A stretch of DNA of 64,000 bases from an uncultured Gammaproteobacteria bacterium (GTDB taxonomy: Bacteria > Pseudomonadota > Gammaproteobacteria > Pseudomonadales > Pseudohongiellaceae). Position 1 is the stretch's first letter; every line of letters starts with the position of its first letter. Position numbers and translations under genes: made by a program. Shown piece by piece: positions 18,891 through 27,468 of the stretch. The notes below the pieces were generated by a model, which saw nothing but the letters and a program-made list of their open reading frames with translations, had not been told where the DNA came from and searched no databases. The DNA is taken from positions 62,001 to 126,000 of the forward strand of contig CAJWVZ010000003.1 in assembly GCA_913048385.1 (NCBI GenBank), read 5' to 3'.

Positions 18891-19388
18891 ATGGAACCAA
18901 ACTTTTTAGCTTTGCAGGTTATCGCCGAGGCTTCTTTAGGGATATTAGGTTTTTCGGCGATATTAATAGGGTTGAGTCGCGCGACAGACGGGTTCAGTGT
19001 TCCCGATAATTTCCGTATCCAACTTTTAATATATTCCGCTTTTGGCGCAATGTTTGGTGCGCTTATTCCTTTTGCTATTTTTAAAAGTGAAGATGCGGAT
19101 GTTTCATGGGCCATAATTAATTGGACCGTTTGTATCTACTCAATTGCTGGTCTTTTTGCGTTTCCGAGTAAGATGCTAGCTATAAGAAAGAAGGGGTTTA
19201 AGGCCTTGTTCCCCCTTAGATTATTCTTTTTTCAGACTGGCATCTTGTCGACTATTTTTCTGTTATCTGGAAGTATGATTATCAATGTCATTGTTCTCAG
19301 ATCGAATGTGTACGTGATTTGTTTGTTACTTTTTCTCGTCCAAAGTTCGGTTGCTTTTATCAGAACAATGTTCTACCGGGTAACGTGA
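18891..19388 (+). CDS. Four-helix membrane protein, unknown function
   Basis: A 165-residue protein with four to five hydrophobic segments (about 6-27, 45-65, 76-94, 113-135 and 137-158) and no large soluble domain. The first helix contains ASLGILGFSAILIGLS. A small basic loop, KMLAIRKKGFKAL, suggests the cytoplasmic side. I do not recognise the family. It lies 59 nt after the small exported protein and 79 nt before a MAPEG gene, all on the same strand. Confidence 0.65.
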   Translation: MEPNFLALQVIAEASLGILGFSAILIGLSRATDGFSVPDNFRIQLLIYSAFGAMFGALIPFAIFKSEDADVSWAIINWTVCIYSIAGLFAFPSKMLAIRKKGFKALFPLRLFFFQTGILSTIFLLSGSMIINVIVLRSNVYVICLLLFLVQSSVAFIRTMFYRVT

Positions 19389-19467
19389 TTTGCGAGCGCT
19401 TTTGGCTATTTGATAGAAAACTCAAATTTGTTCGGTCGTAAAAATTCAACGATAAGGATAATGGTGG

Positions 19468-19893
19468 ATGTTTGAGATTTACAATTTAGTTTTCTTTGCT
19501 TTGTGGATGATTTTGACAACGATTTTTGTTCAGGCGGTAGTATTGATCGTTGCACACAGAATGCAAAAAAACTATAAAGTTGGTGTGATAGACGCTTCTC
19601 TGGGACAGCAATCTTTTTTGTTTCGCAGTTATCGGGCTTTCTGGAACTCTATTGAAAACATAGTTCTTTTTTTTTCGTTGGTGATTATTGCAATCCTGGT
19701 TAATTATGATTCAGACAGGTTGAACATAATAACTTGGACTTATGCCGTTTCAAGAATCGGGCACATGCTCGTATATTATTTTATCGCAACAGATAGAAAC
19801 CCAAGTCTTCGGAGTGTCTTTTGGCTCTTTGGGTTTTTCGCCATGGCGTCTTTACTAGCTGATCTCGGTCTTTTTATTATGCAGAGCATTTAA
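19468..19893 (+). CDS. MAPEG-family membrane protein
   Basis: A 141-residue, four-helix membrane protein. The SRIGHMLVYYF segment in the third helix and YRAFWNSIENIVLFF in the second resemble MAPEG proteins (membrane-associated proteins in eicosanoid and glutathione metabolism), which in bacteria are mostly of unknown substrate. A second MAPEG protein is encoded at 22910-23335 on the other strand. The gene ends 68 nt before the glutamate dehydrogenase start, separated by a hexanucleotide repeat. Confidence 0.75.
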   Translation: MFEIYNLVFFALWMILTTIFVQAVVLIVAHRMQKNYKVGVIDASLGQQSFLFRSYRAFWNSIENIVLFFSLVIIAILVNYDSDRLNIITWTYAVSRIGHMLVYYFIATDRNPSLRSVFWLFGFFAMASLLADLGLFIMQSI

Positions 19894-19920
19894 AAAAAGA
19901 TTCAGAGCTATCTGATTTAT

Positions 19921-19944
19921 TAAAATTAAAATTAAAATTAAAAT
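19921..19944 (+). repeat. Four tandem TAAAAT copies before glutamate dehydrogenase
   Basis: Four exact copies of TAAAAT run directly upstream of the AGGAG ribosome site (19951-19955). Copy-number change would shift promoter spacing or leader length by six bases at a time. Confidence 0.9.
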
Positions 19945-19961
19945 TAGAACAGGAGAAATTT

Positions 19962-21392
19962 ATGTCCGCGATTATTGAGCCTTCGTTTCGCGAAAGTGTA
20001 GATATCATGTTTGATCGTGCTGTATCCATGGTTGATCTGCCCCCTGGGCTGAAGGAAACGATCAAAGTCTGTAATGCCACATACACTGTCCGATTTGGTG
20101 TACGGTTGAGGGGTGACGTCCATACTTTTACCGGTTACCGAGCTGTTCATTCAGAGCACATGGAGCCTGTGAAGGGCGGAATAAGGTATGCCAGCTCCGT
20201 AAATCAAGATGAGGTCGAAGCCCTTGCAGCGCTGATGACTTATAAATGTGCATTGGTAGACGCGCCATTTGGGGGCTCGAAAGGGGGGCTCTGTATTAAT
20301 CCTAGAGATTACGATGAACATGAGCTGGAACAGATAACCCGACGATTTGCGTATGAGCTTATTAAGAGAGACTTGATTAATCCTAGCCAGAATGTGCCGG
20401 CACCGGATATGGGTACCGGAGAACGGGAGATGGCGTGGATAGCTGATCAGTATTCTCGAATGAATACCACCGATATCAATTCGAAAGCGTGTGTCACCGG
20501 TAAACCGATCAACGCGGGCGGTATAGCGGGGCGAGTGGAGGCTACTGGGCGTGGTGTTCAATATGCATTGAGGGAATTTTTCCGCGAGCCAAAAGACGTT
20601 GCTAGAGCAAATTTATCGGGTTCGCTTGAAAACAAAAAAATTATTGTTCAGGGCTTGGGCAATGTTGGATACCACGCAGCAAAATTTCTACAGCAGGAAG
20701 ATGGAAGTTGCATTACCGGTGTAATAGAGAGAGATGGTGCAATTTTCAATAATGGTGGTCTAGATATAGAGGCCGTGCGTGAATGGATCTCGGAGAACGA
20801 AGGGGTGGCTGGCTTTCCTGATGCAGAATTTATCAAAGAGGGAGCAAAACTTTTAGAAGCCGAATGCGATATATTGATTCCTGCTGCAATGGAGGGCGTA
20901 ATTAATATCCACAATGCGGCTAACGTGCGCGCTCCGCTCATTATTGAGGCAGCAAATGGTCCAATTACTGCCGGAGCTGATGAGATTCTGAGAGGAAAGA
21001 ATTGCGTCATTATCCCTGACATGTATGCGAATGCCGGGGGCGTTACCGTCTCTTATTTTGAGTGGGTTAAAAACCTTAGCCATATCCGATTTGGTCGGAT
21101 GGAACGGCGCGAGCAAGAGGCTCGTAATGAATTAGTGATTTCTGAACTGGAGGATCTCTCCAAGTCGGTTGGAAGCCAATGGAGTCTGACGGATTCGTTC
21201 CGAGAAAAATATATAAAGGGCGCGGGGGAGCTCGAGTTGGTGCGGTCGGGCTTAGACGACACTATGCGAGGGGCTTTTCAGTCGATGCGAGCGTTGTGGC
21301 ATGAGAATGAAAAGGTGTCCGATCTTCGATTAGCGGCCTATCTAGTCGCCATTGAGAAGGTAGCCGCTAGCTATAAGTCAAAGGGTCTTTAA
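19962..21392 (+). CDS. Glutamate dehydrogenase, animal-type with antenna-like insertion
   Basis: The enzyme interconverts glutamate and 2-oxoglutarate plus ammonia with NAD(P). Substrate lysines are in VKGGIRY (K71) and GGSKGG (K107), the VPAPDMGTGEREM block is intact, and GLGNVG (231-236) binds the cofactor. It resembles mitochondrial GDH more than E. coli GdhA. Between SYFEWVKN and LRLAAYLVAI there are 83 residues, against about 36 in short bacterial hexameric enzymes; the extra segment (about 378-425) falls where animal GDH carries its regulatory antenna. AGGAG precedes the ATG by 6 nt, after a TAAAAT repeat. A strong bidirectional terminator follows. Confidence 0.93.
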   Translation: MSAIIEPSFRESVDIMFDRAVSMVDLPPGLKETIKVCNATYTVRFGVRLRGDVHTFTGYRAVHSEHMEPVKGGIRYASSVNQDEVEALAALMTYKCALVDAPFGGSKGGLCINPRDYDEHELEQITRRFAYELIKRDLINPSQNVPAPDMGTGEREMAWIADQYSRMNTTDINSKACVTGKPINAGGIAGRVEATGRGVQYALREFFREPKDVARANLSGSLENKKIIVQGLGNVGYHAAKFLQQEDGSCITGVIERDGAIFNNGGLDIEAVREWISENEGVAGFPDAEFIKEGAKLLEAECDILIPAAMEGVINIHNAANVRAPLIIEAANGPITAGADEILRGKNCVIIPDMYANAGGVTVSYFEWVKNLSHIRFGRMERREQEARNELVISELEDLSKSVGSQWSLTDSFREKYIKGAGELELVRSGLDDTMRGAFQSMRALWHENEKVSDLRLAAYLVAIEKVAASYKSKGL

Positions 21393-21488
21393 TGACTAAG
21401 CGTACACTTCGTTTTAGAGAGCAGAGGCTCAAAAATTCTGTGCTGAGTAAGAGATGTTGTTTTCGTTATTTGCTGCGGCTTTTTAAAT

Positions 21489-21517
21489 AAAAAACCACCC
21501 AAGGGGGGTGGTTTTTT
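21489..21517. terminator. Bidirectional terminator between gdh and the FAH-fold gene
   Basis: AAAAAACCACCC, a 5-nt loop and GGGTGGTTTTTT make a 6-bp GC stem flanked by A6 on one side and T6 on the other, so it works in both directions between convergent genes. Confidence 0.92.
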
Positions 21518-21540
21518 ATTTGTCGTTTTCTGCGTTTTTA

Positions 21541-22704
21541 TCAATTGTTTCGATAAGATCTCACGGGCGGTAATTGCGATCCAGATAGATCGTCGGGGAC
21601 ACTTGTCTCTACCCGCACGGTGTGGGTGAGTGTTCCAATCCCCTCGATGTTAGCGCTTATAGTTTCGCCGTCAATCAAGAACCCGGAGCCAGATGCGCGT
21701 TCTACTCGTCCTGCTCCAGTTCCGCCTGATGTGCCGCTCTGCATCACATCGCCGGGGAAAATTGTAATAAGAGAAGACGCGTATTCAATCAGCTCTGGAA
21801 TGTTATGAATCATATCTCCCGCCCGAGCCTCTTGAACGGTAACGCCGTCGATGACAAGCGTCTGATGCAGTCGCTCCATTGGGTCGCCGTAAAATTCTTT
21901 TGGCACGATCCAGGGTCCCTGAGGTGCGAACGTGTCGTGACCCTTGCCAACAAACCAATCTGATCCTGAGCCGTAACCGCCTGGTGGGCGCCCACCTCTG
22001 TCAGAAATATCCATAGCAACCATGTAGCCGAATACGTGATCGTAAGCGCGGTCAGCGGAGACATACTTACCCGTGCGACCGAAAACGATTGCCATTTCAA
22101 CTTCCCATTCAATTCGGTCTCGCCCAAAAGGCATAATTATATCATCTCCATCGCCCACAACTGCGCCTCGAGTGGGTTTCAAGAAAAGATAAGGTACACC
22201 TCTATTGACTTGACGCTCTCGGTTGCGCGCTGCCTGCTCGTCAGCATTACAGCCCTCGCATGCATGGGTATAAAAATTGACGGCTGCATTCATTATCTTA
22301 CTCGGGTATTGAATTGGCGCCAGTATATCGACGGTGTCGACAGAGTGAACGTAGCTTGGCTGATTGCCGTCATTGAGAAGTCCTTCTTGGTTGAGCCAAT
22401 TCACTACTTCATATATTCGATACTTCAATCCGTAGTCATACTGCTCAATTAATCCGAGCATGTCAGCTGGCATATTCAAGGTGCTGTAGCGTGGCAGGAG
22501 CTCCATCGCGCGGTTTGCAGCGGTTAAGTCAACGATTACTTGGTCGTCGTCCAAGACAAGTCCGACTGTTGGTATATCATTAATCGCGAAAGTACCCACT
22601 TTGAACGGTTGTGATGATTCCATTGCTTGCGCAAATAAACCAACCGGTGTCATAAGAGTTGCCAATGCACTGAGTGCTATGGCAAAAAGAGATTTTTTTA
22701 GCAT
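21541..22704 (-). CDS. Exported fumarylacetoacetate-hydrolase-fold protein
   Basis: The start at 22704 is preferred over 22722 because GGAG lies 7 nt upstream. The 387-residue protein has a signal peptide (LKKSLFAIALSALATLM, cleavage after FAQA), which is odd because FAH enzymes are normally cytoplasmic. The catalytic domain is intact: PYLFLKPTRGAVVG, RIEWEVEMAIVFG holding the two glutamate metal ligands, and GYMVAMDISDRG holding the aspartate. The likely reaction is C-C bond hydrolysis or decarboxylation of a beta-keto acid, here in the periplasm. It is convergent with gdh across a shared terminator. Confidence 0.8.
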   Translation of the reverse strand: MLKKSLFAIALSALATLMTPVGLFAQAMESSQPFKVGTFAINDIPTVGLVLDDDQVIVDLTAANRAMELLPRYSTLNMPADMLGLIEQYDYGLKYRIYEVVNWLNQEGLLNDGNQPSYVHSVDTVDILAPIQYPSKIMNAAVNFYTHACEGCNADEQAARNRERQVNRGVPYLFLKPTRGAVVGDGDDIIMPFGRDRIEWEVEMAIVFGRTGKYVSADRAYDHVFGYMVAMDISDRGGRPPGGYGSGSDWFVGKGHDTFAPQGPWIVPKEFYGDPMERLHQTLVIDGVTVQEARAGDMIHNIPELIEYASSLITIFPGDVMQSGTSGGTGAGRVERASGSGFLIDGETISANIEGIGTLTHTVRVETSVPDDLSGSQLPPVRSYRNN

Positions 22705-22909
22705 TATTCTGCTCCAATTCATTGGTTAATCGTTTGTCTGGCCTAAGTATTCGTTAATAATAAATTTTTTGGGTGGTTTTTTTACATTTCGTACTTCCCC
22801 GATAGTAATCGTATTGTAGGAAAAATAAAAGTAACTGCCTGTGAATTCCTTGCAAGGGCAAACTCACTGTTTTGAAAGCCTGGTAAGCAAGAATTGGCGC
22901 ACACGTGGC

Positions 22910-23335
22910 TTATGAAACTGAGTTTATTACAAAGCCAATCTCCCTCACGATCATACCGACCAGGCATATCGCTGATAAGATAAATAGTGGGGCTCTTACT
23001 GACACGTTATTAGTAGTGGTATGAACCAGCGAGTGTACCGTTCTGAGAATGACATATCCCCAGGCAAGTTGGACATGAATTAGATCGACATGCTCGGAGA
23101 GGAATATATATATTATCAAGGCGTAAAAAAGCGTTGGTTGCTCAAACAGGTGATTGTGGTTATCAGTGATGTAACGCATCCAATTCGGAAGCTTGGGCCT
23201 GAGATCTTCAGAATGTTTTGCGGATTGAAGGTTGCCAAAATTCTGGATAATCGAAGGGATTCTAGATACCCCAAGTAAGACAATCAGTATTCCTGACAAA
23301 ACGATCATTGCGAGCATTGGCTGCAGAATTTCCAT
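22910..23335 (-). CDS. MAPEG-family membrane protein
   Basis: A 141-residue four-helix membrane protein with the MAPEG core: NHNHLFEQPTLFYALI in helix 2, then LRTVHSLVHTTTNNVSVR. Histidine, asparagine and arginine in these loops are usual for the bacterial family. GAGGAAG precedes the ATG on the minus strand. It is divergent from the iron-protein gene at 23436, sharing a 100-nt intergenic region with a Fur-like site. A role in lipid or glutathione-linked detoxification is possible but unproven. Confidence 0.8.
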   Translation of the reverse strand: MEILQPMLAMIVLSGILIVLLGVSRIPSIIQNFGNLQSAKHSEDLRPKLPNWMRYITDNHNHLFEQPTLFYALIIYIFLSEHVDLIHVQLAWGYVILRTVHSLVHTTTNNVSVRAPLFILSAICLVGMIVREIGFVINSVS

Positions 23336-23409
23336 AGTTTTTCTTCCTCAATTATAATGAAGTTAATATGCAACAGTAATTTGCAACGTACAACTAGCTG
23401 GTTACTCAA

Positions 23410-23427
23410 ATAAGAAAATTCTCATTG
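23410..23427 (+). promoter_or_regulatory. Candidate Fur site in the leader of the iron-protein gene
   Basis: AATAAGAAAATTCTCATT resembles the two arms AATGAGAAT/ATTCTCATT with 16 of 18 bases matching, but without the usual central base. It abuts the GGAGA ribosome site of the P19/Tp34-type gene, so Fur binding would block transcription or its early steps. Confidence 0.4.
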
Positions 23428-23435
23428 GAGATTTA

Positions 23436-23981
23436 ATGATGAAAATGTTTGGAATCTTAATATTAGTACTGCCCGCACTCGTTTTTGGAGCGGACTTGCC
23501 GGAAATGGTTATTGGAGAAAAGAATATTGAGCCCGGAGTCTCGCTTATTTTTGAGGGTGCGATAAAGGATGATGTTGCGCCAAGTAATATTTTTGGCTTG
23601 GAGTCAGATTCAGATATTCATATTGAAGTCGTTGCTACTTGGAATGATGACGCGCCACGAGGTTCCGTGACTGGAGGATTTGTTGCTTACTTAGATATTA
23701 CAGCGCTGATTACGAATCAGGATACTGGTGAAGAGACATTTGTTCGTTTAGACCCACATGTAAACATGTCCGATAATTTTCATTATGCACGGAATACGAA
23801 ACTGCCCGGTGCGAGAGACGAAATATATTCAGTAGTTTTTTCTGTGCGTGGTCCAAGAATTTCAGAAGTCGGTATGCATTTTGATTGGCGACAAGAAGTC
23901 GGCGAGAGATTGATTGATGGGCAAACATTTAAATTTACAGACCTTGATTTTTCTCTGATAGCCGAAGCTACTCGCCGATGA
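23436..23981 (+). CDS. P19/Tp34-type periplasmic iron-uptake protein
   Basis: A 181-residue protein with a signal peptide (cleavage after VFGA; the second ATG at 23439 may be used). The mature part aligns with the Fe2+ transport protein family typified by Campylobacter P19 and Treponema Tp34: SDIHIEVVATW, then GGFVAYLDITALITNQDTGE, and LDPHVNMSDNFHYARNTKLPG, which carry the metal-binding histidines and methionine. It would bind iron or copper in the periplasm. The usual FTR1-type permease partner is not adjacent. Fur-like sites lie in its leader and 100 nt after its stop, supporting iron control. Confidence 0.75.
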   Translation: MMKMFGILILVLPALVFGADLPEMVIGEKNIEPGVSLIFEGAIKDDVAPSNIFGLESDSDIHIEVVATWNDDAPRGSVTGGFVAYLDITALITNQDTGEETFVRLDPHVNMSDNFHYARNTKLPGARDEIYSVVFSVRGPRISEVGMHFDWRQEVGERLIDGQTFKFTDLDFSLIAEATRR

Positions 23982-24082
23982 TTGATCGGGGTTTCGGTGG
24001 GACGATTATAGGTGAACGTAATAAGCTTCACAGATTTTGACTTGTGCCCCACGGTAAACGGTCTTGGTTTTAAGTTAGCGCT

Positions 24083-24101
24083 GTTTTTGAGAATCATTAT
24101 C
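24083..24101 (+). promoter_or_regulatory. Fur box
   Basis: GTTTTTGAGAATCATTATC matches the 19-bp Fur consensus at 15 of 19 positions, with GAGAATCATTATC nearly perfect. It overlaps a possible -10 (TATCAT, 24098-24103) and has TTAGCG 17 nt upstream as a weak -35, the arrangement of a Fur-repressed promoter pointing to the right. Confidence 0.6.
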
Positions 24102-24109
24102 ATGTAGAG

Positions 24110-24226
24110 AGAGTTTTGATGTTGCTTATTCCTATCACGGTGCGAATGTACTTAACCGTCGGAAAGATTTGACAAACACCTAGCATACGCGCCGGTCGCC
24201 GTGATAAAATTCGTCCGATTTTTTTT
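24110..24226 (+). ncRNA. Candidate Fur-controlled small RNA
   Basis: A transcript starting about 7 nt after the TATCAT box and ending at the T8 run (24219-24226) would be about 117 nt. It contains a perfect 8-bp pairing, TATCACGG (24133-24140) with CCGTGATA (24199-24206), and no open reading frame with a ribosome site. The hairpin directly before the T run is weak (CGGTCG/CGTCCG with a mismatch). The size and control resemble RyhB or PrrF, but no sequence similarity is claimed. It could instead be part of the nuo leader. Confidence 0.3.
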
Positions 24227-24389
24227 GTTCAATTTTTGATCCCGCTTCAGAAATGTTGGGGGGCTAAATTGCCAAGCCTAAATTTCGAGAGAATTTGGTC
24301 TGTTAGGCCAAGCGCTTACATACTCTTCGGTTGTGCAAGGGTGATGTAAACTCAGCCGCAAAAAAATTCGAACCTTGAGGAAAGTACTT
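24227..24389 (+). other. Structured leader before nuoA
   Basis: No gene is seen. GCCTAA (24276-24281) pairs with TTAGGC (24303-24308), and GCCAAGC occurs twice (24271, 24307). The second copy is part of a 13-mer, GCCAAGCGCTTAC, also found at 39432 before another gene. CTTACAT (24315) and ATGTAAA (24344) form a spaced inverted pair. Confidence 0.4.
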
Positions 24390-24845
24390 TTGGATATTGT
24401 AGCGATGGAAATTGTGAGACCTGAAGTCGCGTCTTTCTTAATCTATGGATTTGCTGTTCTCGCCATAGTCTTGACGATGTTGGGTCTCTCTTTTGTGTTG
24501 GGTCAAGAAAAAGCTGCGCATTCAAAAAACTTGCCCTTTGAGTCCGGTATTGTTTCAGTTGGAAGCGCAAAGTTTCGAACTACGATCCACTTTTATTTGC
24601 CGGCAATTCTTTTTATTATCTTTGACCTTGAAGTGGTCTTTTTGTTTGCCTGGGCCGTAGCTGTTCGAGAGGCGGGTTGGGCTGGATTTATTGAAATTTC
24701 GGTATTCATCTTTGTCCTGCTCGTAGCGCTATTTTACCTCTATAGGATTGGTGCACTCGACTGGCGTACTCAAGTTCAGAGACGAGAACTCCGAGGGATG
24801 GTCGGTCCAGGTGGTGTTACAAATAAACGGGAGTTTAAGCTGTGA
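24390..24845 (+). CDS. nuoA: NADH-quinone oxidoreductase subunit A
   Basis: NuoA is a three-helix membrane subunit at the junction of the peripheral and membrane arms of Complex [19 protein letters not shown] and [19 protein letters not shown] with the conserved FD-E are present. The start is uncertain: TTG 24390 has GAGG at 9 nt and gives 151 residues; ATG 24405 lacks a ribosome site; TTG 24375 is also in frame. It is the first gene of a complete nuoA-N operon and overlaps nuoB by 4 nt. A Fur box lies about 290 nt upstream. Confidence 0.93.
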   Translation: MDIVAMEIVRPEVASFLIYGFAVLAIVLTMLGLSFVLGQEKAAHSKNLPFESGIVSVGSAKFRTTIHFYLPAILFIIFDLEVVFLFAWAVAVREAGWAGFIEISVFIFVLLVALFYLYRIGALDWRTQVQRRELRGMVGPGGVTNKREFKL

Positions 24846-25483
24846 GTTGGAGCCTTGAGTCTGCAGAAAAGTCCAATGCGCCTCAGCGTGGTGGTAACGA
24901 CGCTGATGATTTTATTCGAAATAACGTCATGATGGTGACACTCGAAGACATGGTCGCCTGGGGCCGCAAGAACTCGATTTGGCCATTTAACTTTGGCCTC
25001 TCTTGTTGTTATGTTGAAATGGCGACGGCGTTTACAAGTCGCCACGACTTAGCCCGATTCGGTGCAGAGGTTATCCGGGGAACCCCCAGGCAAGCAGATA
25101 TGATTGTGATTGCGGGAACAGTTTTTCGGAAGATGGCTCCCGTGGTTAAACAGCTGTACGACCAGTTACTGGAGCCGAAGTGGGTGATATCGATGGGTTC
25201 CTGCGCCAATTCGGGGGGCATGTATGACATTTACTCGGTGGTACAGGGTGTGGACAAGTTTCTGCCAGTCGATGTCTACGTCTCAGGGTGTCCTCCCAGG
25301 CCAGAAGCGCTTTTGCAGGGCCTTTTACTTTTGCAGGAGCAAATTGGAAAGCAGCGGCGTCCGTTAAGTTGGGTAATAAATGAGCAAGGTATTATTCAAC
25401 GCGAGAAGGATGACGTGCAGCGTGTGGTCCGGGGGCCCGAGAGGATAGCTGCAACTGAGTTGCGATCGCCAGATGAGATTTGA
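24842..25483 (+). CDS. nuoB: NADH-quinone oxidoreductase subunit B
   Basis: NuoB carries cluster N2, the last iron-sulfur centre before quinone. The four cysteine ligands are visible: C55-C56 (LSCCYVEM), C121 (GSCANSGG) and C150 (SGCPPRPE). The GTG start overlaps the nuoA stop (GTGA). The 213-residue length is normal, with a C-terminal tail of about 30 charged residues. 76 nt without a gene separate it from nuoCD. Confidence 0.97.
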   Translation: MSWSLESAEKSNAPQRGGNDADDFIRNNVMMVTLEDMVAWGRKNSIWPFNFGLSCCYVEMATAFTSRHDLARFGAEVIRGTPRQADMIVIAGTVFRKMAPVVKQLYDQLLEPKWVISMGSCANSGGMYDIYSVVQGVDKFLPVDVYVSGCPPRPEALLQGLLLLQEQIGKQRRPLSWVINEQGIIQREKDDVQRVVRGPERIAATELRSPDEI

Positions 25484-25559
25484 ACGCCCCAACGAAGCGA
25501 TCTATTACTCCGCCTCGAAGATAAACTTTATTTCAAATTAACAGGAATTTATAGGGTAA

Positions 25560-27362
25560 ATGCTAGCTGCTGAACACATAAGAGAAAACACGGTTCGAGG
25601 CGACGTTCCGGCGGCTGCTCAGGCCGCGCTCGAGCTTTTAAGAAAAGAATTCGCTGGAGACATACTTGCGGAGCAGGCGAATTGTGACTTTATTCCAACC
25701 CTCTGGTTTGATCGGGCGAAAGTTAAAAGTGTGCTTAATTGTTTGCGTAAGAACTCGTTTGCTGGAAATAGATTCGAGATGCTTTTTGATTTAACGGCGA
25801 TAGACGAGCGGGCTCGCGTTCATCGCGATGGGCAGCCTTTGAGCGAATTTACTGTTATGTATCAATTAATGTCTTTCAGCGGCAATTGCGATTTTCGGAT
25901 AAAGGTTCCGCTTTTTGATGCGGATCTTATTCTTCCGACGGTTTCGGATTTTTGGTCCAATGCTAATTGGTATGAGCGTGAAGTGTGGGATATGTTTGGC
26001 ATTCGGTTTGATGGTCACCCCAACCTGTATCGCTTGGTGTTGCCTCCAACGTGGGAGGGTCACGCATTACGAAAAGAGCATCCTGCGCGGGCTACTGAGA
26101 TGGAGCCTTTTTCACTAAGTGATGCGCAAACGGATGTGGAGCAAGAAGCTCTCAAGTTCAAACCGGAAGAGTGGGGAATGCAGAGGAAGTCTGACGAATC
26201 GGAATTCATGTTTTTGAACTTGGGCCCAAATCACCCGAGCGTTCACGGAGCATTCCGAATCGCGGTGCAACTTGACGGCGAGATTTTAGTTGACGCAGTT
26301 CCCGACATTGGATACCACCATCGCGGTGCTGAAAAGATGGGAGAGCGACAGTCATGGCATACCTTCATTCCTTATACAGATCGGATAGATTACTTGGGTG
26401 GCGTAATGAACAACCTCCCCTATGTGATGGCCGTCGAAAAAATGGCCGGTATTCAGGTACCAGAGCGAGTAAAAGTTATTAGGATAATGCTGTCGGAAAT
26501 GTTTCGGATCTGTAGCCACCTCCTCTTTTACGGAACTTTTGCTCAGGACGTAGGGCAGCTGTCACCGATCTTTTATATGTTTGTTGAGCGTGAACGGATT
26601 TTTAACATTATAGAATCTATTTGCGGAGCCCGCATGCATCCCGGTTGGTTCCGTATTGGTGGGGTGGCTCAAGATTTGCCTGCAGGTTGGGAAAAAAGGG
26701 TGCGAGAACTCCTTGATTTTATGCCAGCCCGTTTGGATGAATATGACAGCATGGTATTGAATAACGGGATTCTTAAGAGGCGCACACAGGGCATCGGATC
26801 ATATACAACGGAAGAAGCCTTCGATTGGGGAGTTACTGGAGCGGGCCTCCGCGCAACAGGGTACGAATGGGATTATAGGAAGCAAAGACCCTATAGTGGA
26901 TATGAAAATTTTGAATTTGATATTCCAATTGCAGAAAACGGTGACTGCTACGATAGGTGCGCGGTTCGCGTTGAAGAAATGCGGCAAAGCTTGAGAATTA
27001 TTAAACAGTGTGTCGATAACATGCCGTCGGGTGATTATAAGTCGAGCCATCCACTGACCACTCCGCCTCGTAAAGAAAAATCAATGAAAGATATTGAGAC
27101 TTTAATTAATCACTTTTTAAGTGTGAGTTGGGGCCCGGTTATTCCGCCTACCGAAGTATCAATGGCGGTCGAGGCGACGAAGGGAATAAACGGATATTAC
27201 TTGGTCAGTGATGGAAATACGACTTCTTATCGAACCCGAATTCGGACTCCCTCCTTCGCGCATTTGCAAATGATACCAGCAATTTCGCGCGGTTTTATGG
27301 TGTCAGATCTAATTGCAATAATCGCAAGTATTGATTTTGTGATGGCCGACGTAGACAGGTAG
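25560..27362 (+). CDS. nuoCD: Fused NADH-quinone oxidoreductase subunit C/D
   Basis: Residues about 25-185 are the NuoC domain, ending in [14 protein letters not shown] and [17 protein letters not shown]; after a linker, NuoD runs from about 218 ([17 protein letters not shown]) to the end, forming much of the quinone site near N2. The fusion is typical of enterobacteria, Pseudomonas and relatives, and 600 residues matches it. Characteristic NuoD blocks [16 protein letters not shown] and NEARMHPGW-like [13 protein letters not shown] are intact. Confidence 0.97.
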   Translation: MLAAEHIRENTVRGDVPAAAQAALELLRKEFAGDILAEQANCDFIPTLWFDRAKVKSVLNCLRKNSFAGNRFEMLFDLTAIDERARVHRDGQPLSEFTVMYQLMSFSGNCDFRIKVPLFDADLILPTVSDFWSNANWYEREVWDMFGIRFDGHPNLYRLVLPPTWEGHALRKEHPARATEMEPFSLSDAQTDVEQEALKFKPEEWGMQRKSDESEFMFLNLGPNHPSVHGAFRIAVQLDGEILVDAVPDIGYHHRGAEKMGERQSWHTFIPYTDRIDYLGGVMNNLPYVMAVEKMAGIQVPERVKVIRIMLSEMFRICSHLLFYGTFAQDVGQLSPIFYMFVERERIFNIIESICGARMHPGWFRIGGVAQDLPAGWEKRVRELLDFMPARLDEYDSMVLNNGILKRRTQGIGSYTTEEAFDWGVTGAGLRATGYEWDYRKQRPYSGYENFEFDIPIAENGDCYDRCAVRVEEMRQSLRIIKQCVDNMPSGDYKSSHPLTTPPRKEKSMKDIETLINHFLSVSWGPVIPPTEVSMAVEATKGINGYYLVSDGNTTSYRTRIRTPSFAHLQMIPAISRGFMVSDLIAIIASIDFVMADVDR

Positions 27363-27468
27363 TTAAGTCCCATCGTGTTCGGCGAATTTTTGGAACAACG
27401 GTTTAGATGTGGAATGATGAACATTCGGTAAGGGTACTAATTCTGTTAGGCAGTGAGAGAAGCGCTCA

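Noticed and set aside
24169-24210. TTGACA followed by TGATAAAAT before nuoA as a sigma-70 promoter
   Set aside because: The spacer is about 28 nt, far from the usual 16-18.
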